From positions 310,001 to 374,000 of the forward strand of contig JARWMV010000003.1 in assembly GCA_030998015.1 (NCBI GenBank): a stretch of 64,000 nt of DNA, written 5' to 3'. The translations under genes were made by a program, and so were the position numbers. Origin of the DNA: Ceratorhiza oryzae-sativae (Eukaryota; Basidiomycota; Agaricomycetes; Cantharellales; Ceratobasidiaceae). This document shows positions 24,446-35,282 of this stretch, in pieces; position 1 is the first letter of the stretch, and the number at the start of each line of letters is the position of its first letter. Below the pieces are notes generated by a model. The model made no database searches. It saw only the letters and a program-made list of their open reading frames with translations, and had not been told where the DNA came from.

Positions 24446-25541
24446 ATGTCCGTTTGCGACTCGTACCATATTAAATATCCCAGCCAATCCGGGCTCTACT
24501 CTTCAGATTCAGACCTGGACCCGCCTCAGTTCTTGTCAAGGATCACCTCCCCTAACGACACAGACAATGACAGCCCACCAGAAACTCCTAATCGCTCCCT
24601 TCTTCTGAATGCCCCAAGCTTTTCGTTGTATCCCAATACCAAGGACGTTACCGCATTCAAGGCAGTGCACATGGCTGAACCCCTAATCGTCGCCAACCCG
24701 CATCCAGTTCGGCCTATTCTGCACTCGTTCCATCCGTTCACTCACCAACATGTTGCCAAAGATGTCGGATACGACTCGGAACACGAATGCCTCGTTCGTC
24801 CGCCGCTGCCGCGCTTCAGGTCACATCGACGCACCCCGGATGTAGCCAAATCCTCCCCTCTCACAACCCCGAAAATTGGAGTATCCTCGGGCGCATTTTG
24901 GAATCCTGTCGAAAATGTCTCTCCCGTTCAGAAGCGTCCGCGCCATCCGCCGCCAATGGAACTCCCCCAAAGCATGATATGGGAATCCAAGCCGAGTTTA
25001 ACTCTGCTCTGACTCCTCTTGAGTCGCCCCTGTTTGATCCAAATTTGGACCGTGAAGCGCTCTGGCGTGGACTCGAGAGCACTGGTATCCCGTTCTGCGT
25101 GCGCAAAGAACGAAGGAACGAGTTCACTGGTTTAGGAAACGGTTTGCCGTCGTGCTTGGAGGAAGATACGTCTCGCATCCCAACCGTTGTTCCTAATCCA
25201 GCTAGTGGCCTCTATCCCGCAACGTTCGAACCTCATATTGTGGTATTTCTAATGAAGAGATGGATTTACAGAACGTTTTGGCTCCGGCACGCAATATGCC
25301 CAGGGCTGATGCCCCCATTCTCATTCCAGTCGAAATCAACGACGAGGATGAAATGTCTCCTCTTGCTCTTCCGGAGCCTGTCCTCGCTGGGATATTTCCA
25401 CCTGAAGAGCAATTGCTCTTGCACTACACTCATGGTGGAGATTACCTCGATCCTACAGTGTCGTACCCAACCATCCTGCTCTCCGAAGCTGAATGGGAAA
25501 CCCACCTGGACGCCATGCTTCTGGCAGAGCTAGACGTATGA
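24446..25541 (+). CDS. Hypothetical Ser/Pro-rich protein with a frame break
   Basis: Unrecognised protein. The likely start is MSVCDSYHIKYPSQSGLYSS at 24446, continuing open to 25012 (Ser/Pro-rich, with SHRRTPDV and KSSPLTTPK phospho-site-like segments). Downstream, NSALTPLESPLFDPNLDRE and the following residues lie in another frame up to about 25238. A short intron (about 25239-25271, GTATTT to TTACAG) then leads in phase to a last exon with NVLAPARNMP, the acidic block EINDEDEMSPLALPEP and the stop at 25541. No canonical intron explains the frame change between about 24950 and 25010, so there is either a frameshift, an odd intron or a sequencing error. Low-complexity, phosphorylation-site-rich proteins of this size are often cell-cycle or transcription regulators, but I do not assign a function. 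Confidence 0.45.
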
Positions 25542-25741
25542 AGTCGAGCAGGTATTGAACCACGCTTACTCATTTTCTCTGCATCCCGGTATTTCTTTCG
25601 TGTTCAATCTGGACGATAGATTTTTATAGACGAGGCTTCTCCCCCCTCACTCCAGCACTGTATCGCCTTTAGCCATCACTGAGTTTGTACAATTTAGTTT
25701 AATTGTAACACACAGACGTTTCTTTGATGAGATTGGTCCGA

Positions 25742-27767
25742 CTACTTCAACGTGAATATCAAGAGAGTAAACGAATGCTCCTTGAACACGATCGGTTTGC
25801 CCCCGTGCCAGTCCTCAGTGGTCTTGACCACACCCACAGCATCCGGCGCGTAATCGTATTGACTGCACTCACGTCCTCCGCCCAGACTTGATGTTTCTCA
25901 TACTGACCCAGCACCCCATCTCCCGCAAAATTGAATACCGCACCCAACGCGAGATCAGGATGTCGGTTCACTACGGCAATTCGAACGCTCTTGGTTCCAT
26001 TGTCTTCGACATAGACAGCACTAGCATCTAGATATGATTGAGGTCCTGCAACATGTTGAGCCCAGACTGGGTGAGTAGCGCCGGTATATTGGGGAACGGG
26101 AGTGCCGCTAAATGCTAGTCGGATGGATGTGCCGTGTCGCATGTAAGTCGCAAAGAGATAATAAGGGTGATAGATCGTTTGGAGGATATGGCCTTTAGGA
26201 TGAGTTATGACCTATGAGATACGAGATTACCAGAGGAAGTTACGTGCAGAGCTGGAGACATACAGGCGAAATGACATTCACTGATTGCGCGATACATGCA
26301 ATCGCGACATGATTCGATTTTCGAATGAACACGTTCATCCAAGAGGCCACAGCGAGCGCGTCGGATAAATCATAAATCTCTGTAAATCAAACCAGATGAG
26401 GGTGAAGAGGAGGAAGAGACAGGACAAGCCCAACGCACGCTCTAGTCCGTTTTCGGGGGTTCCTTTAACAAAGTCCCATGTCTAACAACAACGCGATTAG
26501 AGCATTCATACGGAAAATGGCGCATAACTTACATTCCACTCGTCAAATGCGATCTTGACGGGCTTGGGAACCGCTTGCTCGATCCGCTGAAGCAGAGTCA
26601 ATTTAAAAATCGATGAACGGGGTCACAATCTGGAAGCTCACCGCCAAATCAATCAACCCTGCACAAATGTCGATAGCCTTGTCCGCTGCGGCCGGCCCAA
26701 AGACATTCCTCTCGTATCTTGCCCTTGCGCTGACGTCTTTAAAGTTCTCATCCGCTCCGGGACTCGTATACAAGTGGATTGAATGATAATCCACCCAGCC
26801 TACGAGCTTCTGAAGAACGGTGAAATCCCAAGTTGACACTCCGATCTCTCCGCAGCTGATGAGTGAGATTGATGGGTCCATAGATTTTAGAGCGTGCGCC
26901 CATTGGTAGGCTTTGGAAGCGTATTCTGTGGCGGATAGTTGGCCGATTTGCCACTTGCCTAAAGCAAATTTTGGTTGTACTCAATACAAAGATGGATGGC
27001 GAGACGGAAGCGCACCATACATCTCGTTCCCAAGCCCCCAGAGCTTGACATTATAAGGTTCGTCTCGACCGGAATGCTTCCTTCGAAGATTAGCCCAGTA
27101 GGTGTTACGGGTTCCATTGGCATATTCGAGCCAGGCGAGAGCATCCGTCAGCGATCCAGTACCCACTGTTCCAATGCGAGTGGTAAGATCAAGGGAAGAA
27201 AGATCGAAGATGTGGCCTACTGTTTAGGCAGATGTATGGCTCTGTCTTGGCTTCACGGCACCTGACGTCACAGGTGAGTGGGATATATGCCTATTAATGA
27301 CATCTAATGTGACTAACCATGCAATGTATTCGTCCATCCCGAACAAGTTGCTTTCCTCCGAGCCCCAAGCGAGCTCCGGTCGTCGAGGGCGGTTTTCCTT
27401 GGGTCCGATACCGTCTTGCCACTGGTATGCGCTGCAACAAGCCGAGGTATTAGGGACTCGGTAAGCGATGAAGCTTTGAACGTACCTTACAAAATTTCCT
27501 CCTGGCCACCTAACGATCGGGACCTTGAGCTCATCCCGAATCAGCTCGAGGACATCCTTGCGGAATCCGCTTGGAGTGATGAGCGATTCGGTCGTTCCTT
27601 CAACCGGGACGATTCCCCCATATATACCTGATCTCTCTTAGACAAAAATAGATCTCCAAAAACTATCCAAACTCACACCGTCCCAGATGTTCGATAAAGC
27701 CCGAGTAAAGCCTGTCGTCCACGACCGCGATGGTGTGTGCTGGATCTACGTTGATGGTCGCTGACAT
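25742..27767 (-). CDS. GH51 alpha-L-arabinofuranosidase
   Basis: Releases terminal alpha-L-arabinofuranosyl residues from hemicellulose or pectin oligosaccharides. The start at 27767 reads [20 protein letters not shown] with GFIEHLGR after it; no signal peptide, so probably the intracellular GH51 type. Conserved blocks: [12 protein letters not shown] (about 27490), [10 protein letters not shown], then [12 protein letters not shown] carrying the acid/base Glu (about 27025), [26 protein letters not shown] with the nucleophile Glu (codon 26539-26541), and a C-terminal beta-sandwich ending [11 protein letters not shown] with the stop at 25742-25744. At least seven introns are implied; not every border is resolved. 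Length and domain order match fungal GH51 enzymes. It lies back to back with the BTB gene, with about 390 bp between start codons. Confidence 0.88.
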
Positions 27768-28155
27768 TGTGGGCTACGGGGATCTCTCGTCTCTAAATCC
27801 TGGTTTATATTGCCCCCGACCGAGATGGGTCTGCGTGCTTCTTCGTCGGGCCGGAGAGCGCATGGAGAAGAAACACGGAGATTTCGCCTGTTTTGGTCGA
27901 TGATTGCTCAATTTGAAATGAAATGTTGTTCCAACCAGCCACAGGGTCGCCCAGATGTTCATCAACCACCACGCTCGTTGCCGCCACTCAGCAGTCATTC
28001 GAAACGATATAGTTATTCAAACCTGAACATGGTCTCTTTGTCAGAAGGTAGGAAACGGAACTTTAGCTGGTTTGTTCAAGCGACACTAACAAGGCCATTT
28101 TTCAGACTCCATTAGCTCAGCTTTTCTCTTCGAAACCCGCCCGCACAGCCCAACA

Positions 28156-29109
28156 ATGGCGCTCTCCAAGGAAGTCACCCTGGCAAACTCACTTTCCGAT
28201 TTGGTGCCCTCTTCTTCAAAAGCCAACACCAACCAAAGGCCAGGTGACACGATAATCACAACCCGCGACGGCGCCATGTTCCACGTCCATTTCGACATCC
28301 TAGCATTCGCCTCGCCTGTGTTTTGCAGGCTCCTCTCGCCTTGCTCGATTCACAATGCGTTTATCATCGACGAATTGTCTTCGGAGTTTTTCTGCTTTAT
28401 GAAGCTCGCCTATAGTCGGGACGTCCCGGTTCTGAGTTCGTTCCTCGCTCTGGACAACGCACTGCACATTGCAACCAAGTACGAGCTCGTGATCATGAAA
28501 AGGCTGCTTCGAGGAACACTGTCCGATCCCCACTCGCCGTGCTTTTTGGAAAACGACCCTCTGTCCTCATTTGGTGTCGCTCTTAGGCACAAATTTCAAA
28601 AAGAGCTCGCAGCGGCGTCTCGCCTCTTGGTGCAGTGCATCAATATTCGCGATCCCCAAGCCCTCGAACTCCTACGAGCCGATCCGACCGGAGCACACGT
28701 CCTCAACATGCTAGCGCTGCGCCACGCCAAACTAGCAGACGCCCTCCTATCCCAACAGCACGGGCTCGTGGTGATTGAAGACCCAAGCACCTTTGCTTTG
28801 CTTACTTGCGAAACGTGTTGCGCCGCAGCAAAGTCTCTCGGACTGAAGTATGTTCGATGGATGACAGATTGGGCTCAGAAGGTGTACGAAACTCTTGCGT
28901 CGTCGTGCATAACGACTCAAGGTTGGCTCTTCGGTGTTGGTTATATTTTGGAGATTACCGTGCAAGATCCGGCCCCGTGTCTGGGCTGTCGATCAGCAAT
29001 CATAGCCCATCCTTGGGCGTACGAGAGCTGGGTGTCAGGAATCCAGGCTAGACTCAAGGAACGACTGTTGGATGAATTAGAAGCCCAAATTGGACTGGGC
29101 TCGGAGTGA
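28156..29109 (+). CDS. BTB/POZ domain protein
   Basis: A 317-residue protein read from a single uninterrupted exon, unlike its intron-rich neighbours. The BTB core runs from about residue 28: RPGDTIITTRDGAMFHVHFD, then ILAFASPVFCRLL, FIIDELSSEFFCFMKLAYSR and ALDNALHIATKYEL, which matches the B1-B5/A1-A5 layout of small fungal BTB proteins. The C-terminal half is helical, with several cysteines (CETCCAAA, CLGCRSAI), and no second domain is recognised. Agaricomycetes carry many such BTB-only proteins, presumed dimerisation modules or CUL3 adaptors. The start at 28156 is the first ATG in frame. Confidence 0.8.
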   Translation: MALSKEVTLANSLSDLVPSSSKANTNQRPGDTIITTRDGAMFHVHFDILAFASPVFCRLLSPCSIHNAFIIDELSSEFFCFMKLAYSRDVPVLSSFLALDNALHIATKYELVIMKRLLRGTLSDPHSPCFLENDPLSSFGVALRHKFQKELAAASRLLVQCINIRDPQALELLRADPTGAHVLNMLALRHAKLADALLSQQHGLVVIEDPSTFALLTCETCCAAAKSLGLKYVRWMTDWAQKVYETLASSCITTQGWLFGVGYILEITVQDPAPCLGCRSAIIAHPWAYESWVSGIQARLKERLLDELEAQIGLGSE

Positions 29110-29436
29110 GGTTTCAACCTTTTGCCCTGAACTAATTAGACGGCACTAGCGGGTTTGTCAATTGAATTGGACCTTCAAGCCGCCATGTTCAAGAAAAAGC
29201 CTCTCCAACATACCATTGATTTCGTATTTATCCCTGTGTGCATATTGCGCCATCACTTTCATTAGCAATGTCACTTATAATCAGCCACTGCAGATCTTGT
29301 ATAGTTTTTTTTTAATATAATTGCCTAATCCGAGCCACACAAACAGCATTCAAACGTATGTCCATATGTAGCTTAAACTCTAAAAGCGACTATAGTGATA
29401 CAAAAGGATTCCACACACGAGCCAAAACAAAGCTGC

Positions 29437-30768
29437 TCAAACCGACTTGAACGATCTAAGTGACATGCCGCCCTGGAGATCTGGCATGATACTCGTTAGC
29501 TCAACGGCCGACGCCGAAGAAGGCACCTGGATTTTCGCACGCTGGCCCCACTCTTCTGGGGTTTGAACGCTACCCATGGCAAGAAGCATTCTCGATAGTG
29601 AGATCAATAGGATGCACCATACGCCGATATAAGGGAGCCCGACCAAGGTTGGCTGTAATGCATTTCGTTAGAACGTGAAACGAGCAAGAACGATTTTCGG
29701 CCTACTCGAGCGTATCGCCATATGAGAAGGTTGAAGATCATCGCACAGAATATTGTCACAAAATAATACAGCCCATCGCGAACCACAACTTGCATGAAAG
29801 GAGTTTGGCTCTTCCTGAATCAGGGAAGGTCAATTCGGGGTCCTCGATATCATTAGCAATCGGGGCTGAGAGTACCTAGGGGTGGATAGCCAAACATAGA
29901 GTAACACCAGAAGGATCGCAGCGTGGTACAAGATACCGTTGAGCCAGAAAAACCATGTTTGTTCGATCCTTGCATGGCAAATGTTGAAAGTTGAATTATA
30001 GCCGAAGGAGTCTGTTGGATATGCTGAGCGGGTCGAACCAGTCCACGCTCGAAATGGACCCACCGTAATAACGCACGACGTTGCTTGTTGCAATAAAGAT
30101 ATCCACAGCGCAATGGATAACCCAAAATGGCCCCAGGATGAAAAAGACGAGGCGCTGGCTTTGCCAAATGTCAAATACCCTGGCGGCCACAATAACTGAT
30201 TATGTATTTCAGCTCGAAGAAGGACTACTAGGTTCCAGAAGCAGGCTCACAACTAATCGTTTGCACGGTGGCAAGCTCGATGTAGACATTAAGCACGAGC
30301 CAGTTCCGACAGCTTGGGGTGAAACTCGCCGGATCAGAAACATCGAGAGCGTGGACTTTTTGGTATGACTCACAGCACCGGGGTGAGGAACGTGGCAAGT
30401 CCGCATAACACTTCATGGGCTGTGAGGAATTAGACAAACTACGTTACAAAGGGCTTACCTGAAAGCGAGATGGCGATCCAGACTGATATCAGATATCGAT
30501 TGAACAGAAATATGGCTTTGACGAGACCAAACTGTTGAACGAAGTTATTTCTGGTGGCAGTTCTCGTTGATGGGGAGGACGCACTTTGGCCGGCCAAATC
30601 AAAGCGACCTCATCGCCGAGGGTAATGACTGATCTGAAAGTCAGAGGACACGAGCAGTTGACGAGTTGATCGCATACTGTGGTCGTAGAAGAGGAGCCCA
30701 ACTGCGGCAACACTGACGTATTGGGTGAGTTGCACGTCGTGAGCAACCATTTGGATGATATCTGCCAT
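29437..30768 (-). CDS. DUF6533 multi-pass membrane protein, copy 2
   Basis: Paralog of 3197-4644. Exon 1 (from 30768: MADIIQMVAHDVQLTQYVSV) ends VGLLFYDH. After a short intron exon 2 gives ITLGDEVALIWPAK, the DUF6533 signature. Later exons: FGLVKAIFLFNRYLISVWIA, a Cys-containing extracellular stretch (HEVLCGLATFLTP), NWLVLNVYIELATVQTIS, VAARVFDIWQSQRLVFFILG, FAMIFNLLIWRYAR-like and a terminal exon with SLSRMLLAMGSVQTPEEWG, stop at 29437. The donor at GTGAGC within the VQTIS segment and other phases agree with the alignment to copy 1. Several hydrophobic helices are visible. Function unknown. Confidence 0.72.
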
Positions 30769-32223
30769 CCTCGACGAGACGGTATACTCGAAACCAATGT
30801 GGCGAAGGAAAGAGAGTATTCTGGCTGAAGATCCCAGCTCAACGACCAGCGGGATGTGGAACTAACAAGCCGACACAACGAAAGAAGGGGACACTGAAGA
30901 TATCAGGCAGCGCGGGGTCCGACTACGGGTATATATGCCTGATAAGCCAGACGCTACATCGTGGCTGAGACACGGAAGCCATACGCAAGTGGTTGGTCGC
31001 TGAACTGATCGGCGGCTGAGCCCTTGTTTGGCCGCTTACGTACCAGGCATAGTCTCTTGATGCTCGCTGGACGCAATTCGCCAATTCAGCGGCGGCTGGA
31101 CATCTGCCAACTTGCATCTATCACCACACATCGTATTTCATCAGCTAGTGGAAGAAATTTGGTGCATAACGCCAGTCGCTAGGTTTGTTGGTTTGTGTCG
31201 TCGAGGCTGAAGATCTCCACCACGTGGCTTCACTATTATTATCTTCGAAATACTCACACTTCAAATCCGGAGCGGAGCTCTATTGGATGACATTAGGCGA
31301 CAGGATGATGTGACAAGCCCGACGGCAAAGTGGGATAAATCTGGTAAGCCGCCGGGGCCTCCTGTCATCGGACATATCCCAGGGTTTGACTATGAATTCG
31401 TTCCTTGAATTGAGAACGCTTGTCAGCACCTAGCTTGGAACCCCTTCTGCTTGAATTCTTCGGCGCGGATAGGTCTTATGACAAGATTTCTACGGGAGGG
31501 AACGTGGAGAAGAGCAGAGAGCTTCCATAATTGTAGCGCGCACTTCGTTGAACTATTGCCCCTGACTGGTTCATTGCAATTCACTTCGAACATGGATAGA
31601 TTCGAGTGGGCGTGGCAGAGCCTGTTGAAGTGGGACGAACGGGGCGGGTTCCAGTAGTAAATAGCGCAGTGAATACAAAGCGGCTGGACTCAACGTTGTA
31701 GAATGCGAGTGAGAGTGTTAAATCTCGCGGAGGATTATGGCGACTATGTATTCGTTTATATAGGCGATACAATGAGAAACAACGGAGTGGAAACACGCGG
31801 ATCCATGGTTGTGAAAACGATGGTATTGCATCAGAAAACCCCCAGTTTTCTCATAGGAACTTGTAGGTTGATAAAATTTTGAGAATCCCAGAATTAGGTT
31901 CATTTATGGCCGTTTTCCTTGTAACCCGGTGATCAAAAAAATAAACACCAAGATCTACAACAATATGTTTATGAAAAATATGGATACATATTTGAGCTTG
32001 CCTCTGTGAGACAAGTATTGTCAGGGCAATTAATATGGATGTTAGAGGCTATCAGAACCCAGGGCCTATTGAGCCTGATAGCCTTCTGGGGAGGCTCCAA
32101 GTTTTAGAGTGGCTAGAAGTCTCACACAGGGAGGTTTCAGTGGCTAAGATACAAATCATACTTAGCTCAACTATGAAGATAGAGAACTTGCATTTACTGT
32201 ACATAAGATACAAATTGTACTAC
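30769..32223. other. Transition from genic DNA to repeat nest
   Basis: No supported gene. From roughly 31.7 kb the sequence becomes AT-richer and CpG-poor. A 25-bp block at about 32162-32186 (TTAGCTCAACTATGAAG, TAGAGAAC) recurs at about 39222-39248 on the other side of the Ty3 element, so the target was already repetitive. Confidence 0.45.
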
Positions 32224-32489
32224 ATGGTTGTCATGAACTGACATGCATATATCCACTCTATAATATTTTCTCGATTTATTACATTTTATGAGATCATCTT
32301 CAAAACATACTTGCCTTTTATGGTATATCTGTGTCATGTGATTCAGGGGATGTTCCAGGCCAATAACCAAGATGTATTTCAACTCTGATGTGAAATTCCA
32401 CAGTTCCGCAGTCACTTCTACTGCTTCTATCTCTTATCAGCCATGACTCACTGTACAGACTTGTTTGTTATGATGTGGCTTGTACTATG

Positions 32490-32497
32490 TATATAAA
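32490..32497 (+). promoter_or_regulatory. TATA box of the Ty3 LTR
   Basis: TATATAAA within the LTR. About 30 bp downstream (32520-32525) is the expected transcription start and so the start of the R region. A matching TATATAAA lies in the 3' LTR near 39056. Confidence 0.55.
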
Positions 32498-32522
32498 CCA
32501 GGTCAAGTTCACAGAGGACTCC

Positions 32523-32537
32523 TCAAGAACTTGACCT
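32523..32537 (+). other. Putative self-priming segment (RNA 5' end)
   Basis: TCAAGAACTTGACCT lies at the expected transcript start. It is the exact reverse complement, 15 of 15, of 32607-32621 directly after the LTR. In Tf1/sushi-type elements the RNA 5' end folds back on such a site to prime minus-strand synthesis. Confidence 0.5.
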
Positions 32538-32606
32538 CTTGTCGAATACAAGTTCTTTTACTTTCTTACTATCTTCCTTGTTGCCTGACTTGTTGTCATC
32601 AACATC

Positions 32607-32621
32607 AGGTCAAGTTCTTGA
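32607..32621 (+). other. Putative primer-binding site (self-complementary)
   Basis: AGGTCAAGTTCTTGA starts two bases after the 5' LTR, where a primer-binding site belongs. It complements the LTR segment 32523-32537. I could not match it to a tRNA 3' end by eye. Confidence 0.5.
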
Positions 32622-32896
32622 CAATCGTAAGTCTCAGTTTCGTCTGGGGTACGTCTGGAATGCTGTCGGCATCGTCTCAAGATAACTCCCTGTTGCCTTC
32701 CCCAATCCCACTCCACCTATCCACAGCCATGAGACATCGTTGCCCTATACGTGCCTCTGTGAAACCTTGCATAGTCAGGTCCCTCACACGTCGTAACAAG
32801 CTTTGGTTCTCTAATCTCTTTCGTCGACAAGAGGTGGGGTCGCTCATTGCCCTTAAGTAGCTGAGCAATGGAGGTCACCTTCCTATTCCAATAGAC

Positions 32897-33870
32897 TTGG
32901 GAAAGGGTCTATTTTTCCTTTTTATCTTGCTCTTGCTCAAGTACGTCTCTGACAGAATGCACAGCCCTCAAGTGGCACAACCTTTTACAGAAGACCAGTG
33001 CTGCTGTTTGTGTGGGTGGTTTGGACACCTGTCTATCCACTGCTTCACCCTCAATTTGGTTGAAAGTATCCTTGAAGAGGCTGGGCACATCGATTTTAAC
33101 TGAGTAGTAATCATCAAAGTCCGCCCCCAGAAAGTTGGACGTGCCCAACAAGCCTTCGTTACTGAGCCGGGTGCCCCTGAGTGCAAAATCTGCCATTGGG
33201 CGAACAGAGCCACCTTCCCAGCGCACTGCCCCTATTGTCCTAAGAAGGACAAATTCCTCTACTACTACACCATCCCCCACAACCAGCTATAAGCTGGAGA
33301 ACCTCAGCCAACAACTCCTTCGTCACCTGTTAAATACCATTGAAAACTTCCAAGACAGGTACTGTTATTACTGAAATAAGTATGAAGAAACTTGGGAAAA
33401 ACTTCACGAAGCCAAGGCCCATTGTGCATACTTAACCGAGCGTTTGCACAAACACCAGGAGGACTACCTATCCCTCCTCCAAGACCATCTCAGACTAGAA
33501 GCTATAGTCTGAGAAACAATTGAACCCCACAAGTATGCCTTCCCCATCTTCTCAACGCCATCAGACCTTCCTCACCCCACCTTTCTAAGTGGCACGAGCT
33601 CACCAATTCAGGAAGAAGCACCCCTTCCGGCAGCCCAAGTCGATCCTCCCCAAGGAAACACTCCTCCAGGATCAAACTAAACTGAAGAGGGTGGAGTGCC
33701 CATATTGTTGTCAAGACACCAAAAGCTGGGACTTGGACGATATGTGGCTAAGGTTTGAAGGAGTTGGAAATTTTGAAATCTATAGACTTGTGCAGGGAAC
33801 CAAAATCCTTTGCTATCAAAACAACTCTCAATTTCCTGTACTCCCTTACTGTCTCTGTTGCCTTTAAAAA
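32897..33870 (+). pseudogene. Decayed leader ORF with CCHC zinc knuckle
   Basis: Between the 5' LTR and gag a plus-strand frame reads MHSPQVAQPFTEDQCCCLC followed by GWFGHLSIHC. This fits C-x2-C-x4-H-x4-C, a retroviral-type zinc knuckle separate from the one in gag. The frame is then cut by stops and continues as a Cys-rich stretch (CKICHWANRA, HCPYC). It is either an extra 5' gene of this family or the remnant of one. The antisense strand also has an open frame (32909-33280), which I take as a shadow. Confidence 0.4.
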
Positions 33871-33891
33871 TTTACTTGAGTTCCTTCTGAA

Positions 33892-35282
33892 ATGGCATCA
33901 TCAGCCCCTGCCCCTGCTTGGGCAAATATGTCTGATGGAGATAAGGTCATTTATATGCTTCAATCAATGGACAAACTGCGAGAGCGAACCAACAATCTCC
34001 AAAATGATATCGGAGACGTCGAACACAATAATAAAACCTACATGGACTCACTCGAGGCCAAACTTACCACCAATCAGACAAAATAGATGTGGATGTGGCC
34101 GGACTAGCCACCAACGTCAACAACCTAGTGGGGATGTTAGCCATTCTCCAAACCACTATCATGTGCATTGAAGCACAAATCAACACCTCCATGGGTGGCT
34201 CAGGTGCTGCTCAAGTACTAGCTCCCTCCAGTGCAGCCCAACCACAACCAACAGCACCCGCTCCCTCTAGTGGGTCAACTGCAAAAGTCAAGATGGCCAC
34301 CCCTCAAAAATTTGATGGCACAAAATGAGAAGACGCCATCTCATTCAGAATTGAATGTGCCTGATACATCAATACAAACATGAGTGGGCATTTGGCTGAT
34401 CAAGTGGTTGCCTTCATCACCTCTTATCTTGAAGGGTCCATGGCTGAATGGGTCAACTCCTATGAGGAATTTGAAATCTTAAACCCTGGAACTGCAATCC
34501 CATGGCTTCATGATGCCAACCTGTTTTGGCAGGAATTCACCACCCGATATGGGGACTTGAACCATACTGAAAATAACCTTGACAAATGGCGGAAACTGAA
34601 ACAATCCAAGAAGGTCCAAGACTACCTCACTCTGTTCAACCTATACTCAACTGGGCTCAACTACAACGATGCAGCTATGTGTGATCAGTTCTATGATGGT
34701 TTGTCATCTGATGTAACAGACAGCATGGTAGCCCAAAATTACGATCCCCACACAAAGACATTCGCTCAGCTCACACAGCAGGCCCTGGAAATCAACTGCC
34801 ACCTCATTTCTTTCAGTAGCAAGAGGACATCTCATGGGGGTAACAAGTCCAGCAGCAACAATGCCTTGACCAGTAGGCCAACAAATAACCCCCAAAGCAC
34901 TCCCCAAAAGGAGAAATTCAAGAATGGGGAACAAGTATACAAGATTAAGGATGGCAGGGCTGTAAAAGGTCAAATTGTAGCCATCAGGCCCAACGCAAAG
35001 GGCTTCATGGTTCCAACCGTCCACTATGATGGCAGCAATGCCAACATACAAGAATCCTTCAAGGACATAAAGAAGGATAATCATCCGCTGGCGGCCCCCA
35101 AGGCAAAGGATCCAGACGCAATGGATCTGGATAGCGCAGGAAAAGGGAAGGGGACAAACACCTGCTATAACTGTGGAGGGCGCGGCCACATTGCTGCCAA
35201 ATGCCCCTCAGCCAAGATGTCAGGATACGAGGCAGTGGTTGAGGACGTAGAAACAACCGACAATGAGTCGGTAAAAGAATGA
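33892..35282 (+). pseudogene. Ty3 gag (nucleocapsid), broken
   Basis: The start at 33892 reads MASSAPAPAWANMSDGDKVI. The frame is lost by one nucleotide at about 34083. In the following frame TGA codons occur at 34326-34328 and 34362-34364, and then the frame is open to 35282 with the capsid-like DYLTLFNLYSTGLNY and the zinc knuckle CYNCGGRGHIAAKC near 35161-35202. It ends in ATGA, shared with the start of pol. The two TGA codons stand where an Arg codon would fit. Confidence 0.8.

Larger units (their letters stand above)
32229..32604 (+). repeat. 5' LTR of the Ty3 element
   Basis: 376 bp, starting TGTCATGAACTGACATGC and ending CATCAACA. Aligns over its full length with 38794-39170, with few differences, mostly C/T or G/A. 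Contains the promoter described separately. Confidence 0.92.

Noticed and set aside
32909..33280. Minus-strand 123-codon frame in the Ty3 leader
   Set aside because: Antisense to the zinc-knuckle frame; although its composition looks protein-like, no domain is seen and the knuckle spacing favours the plus strand.
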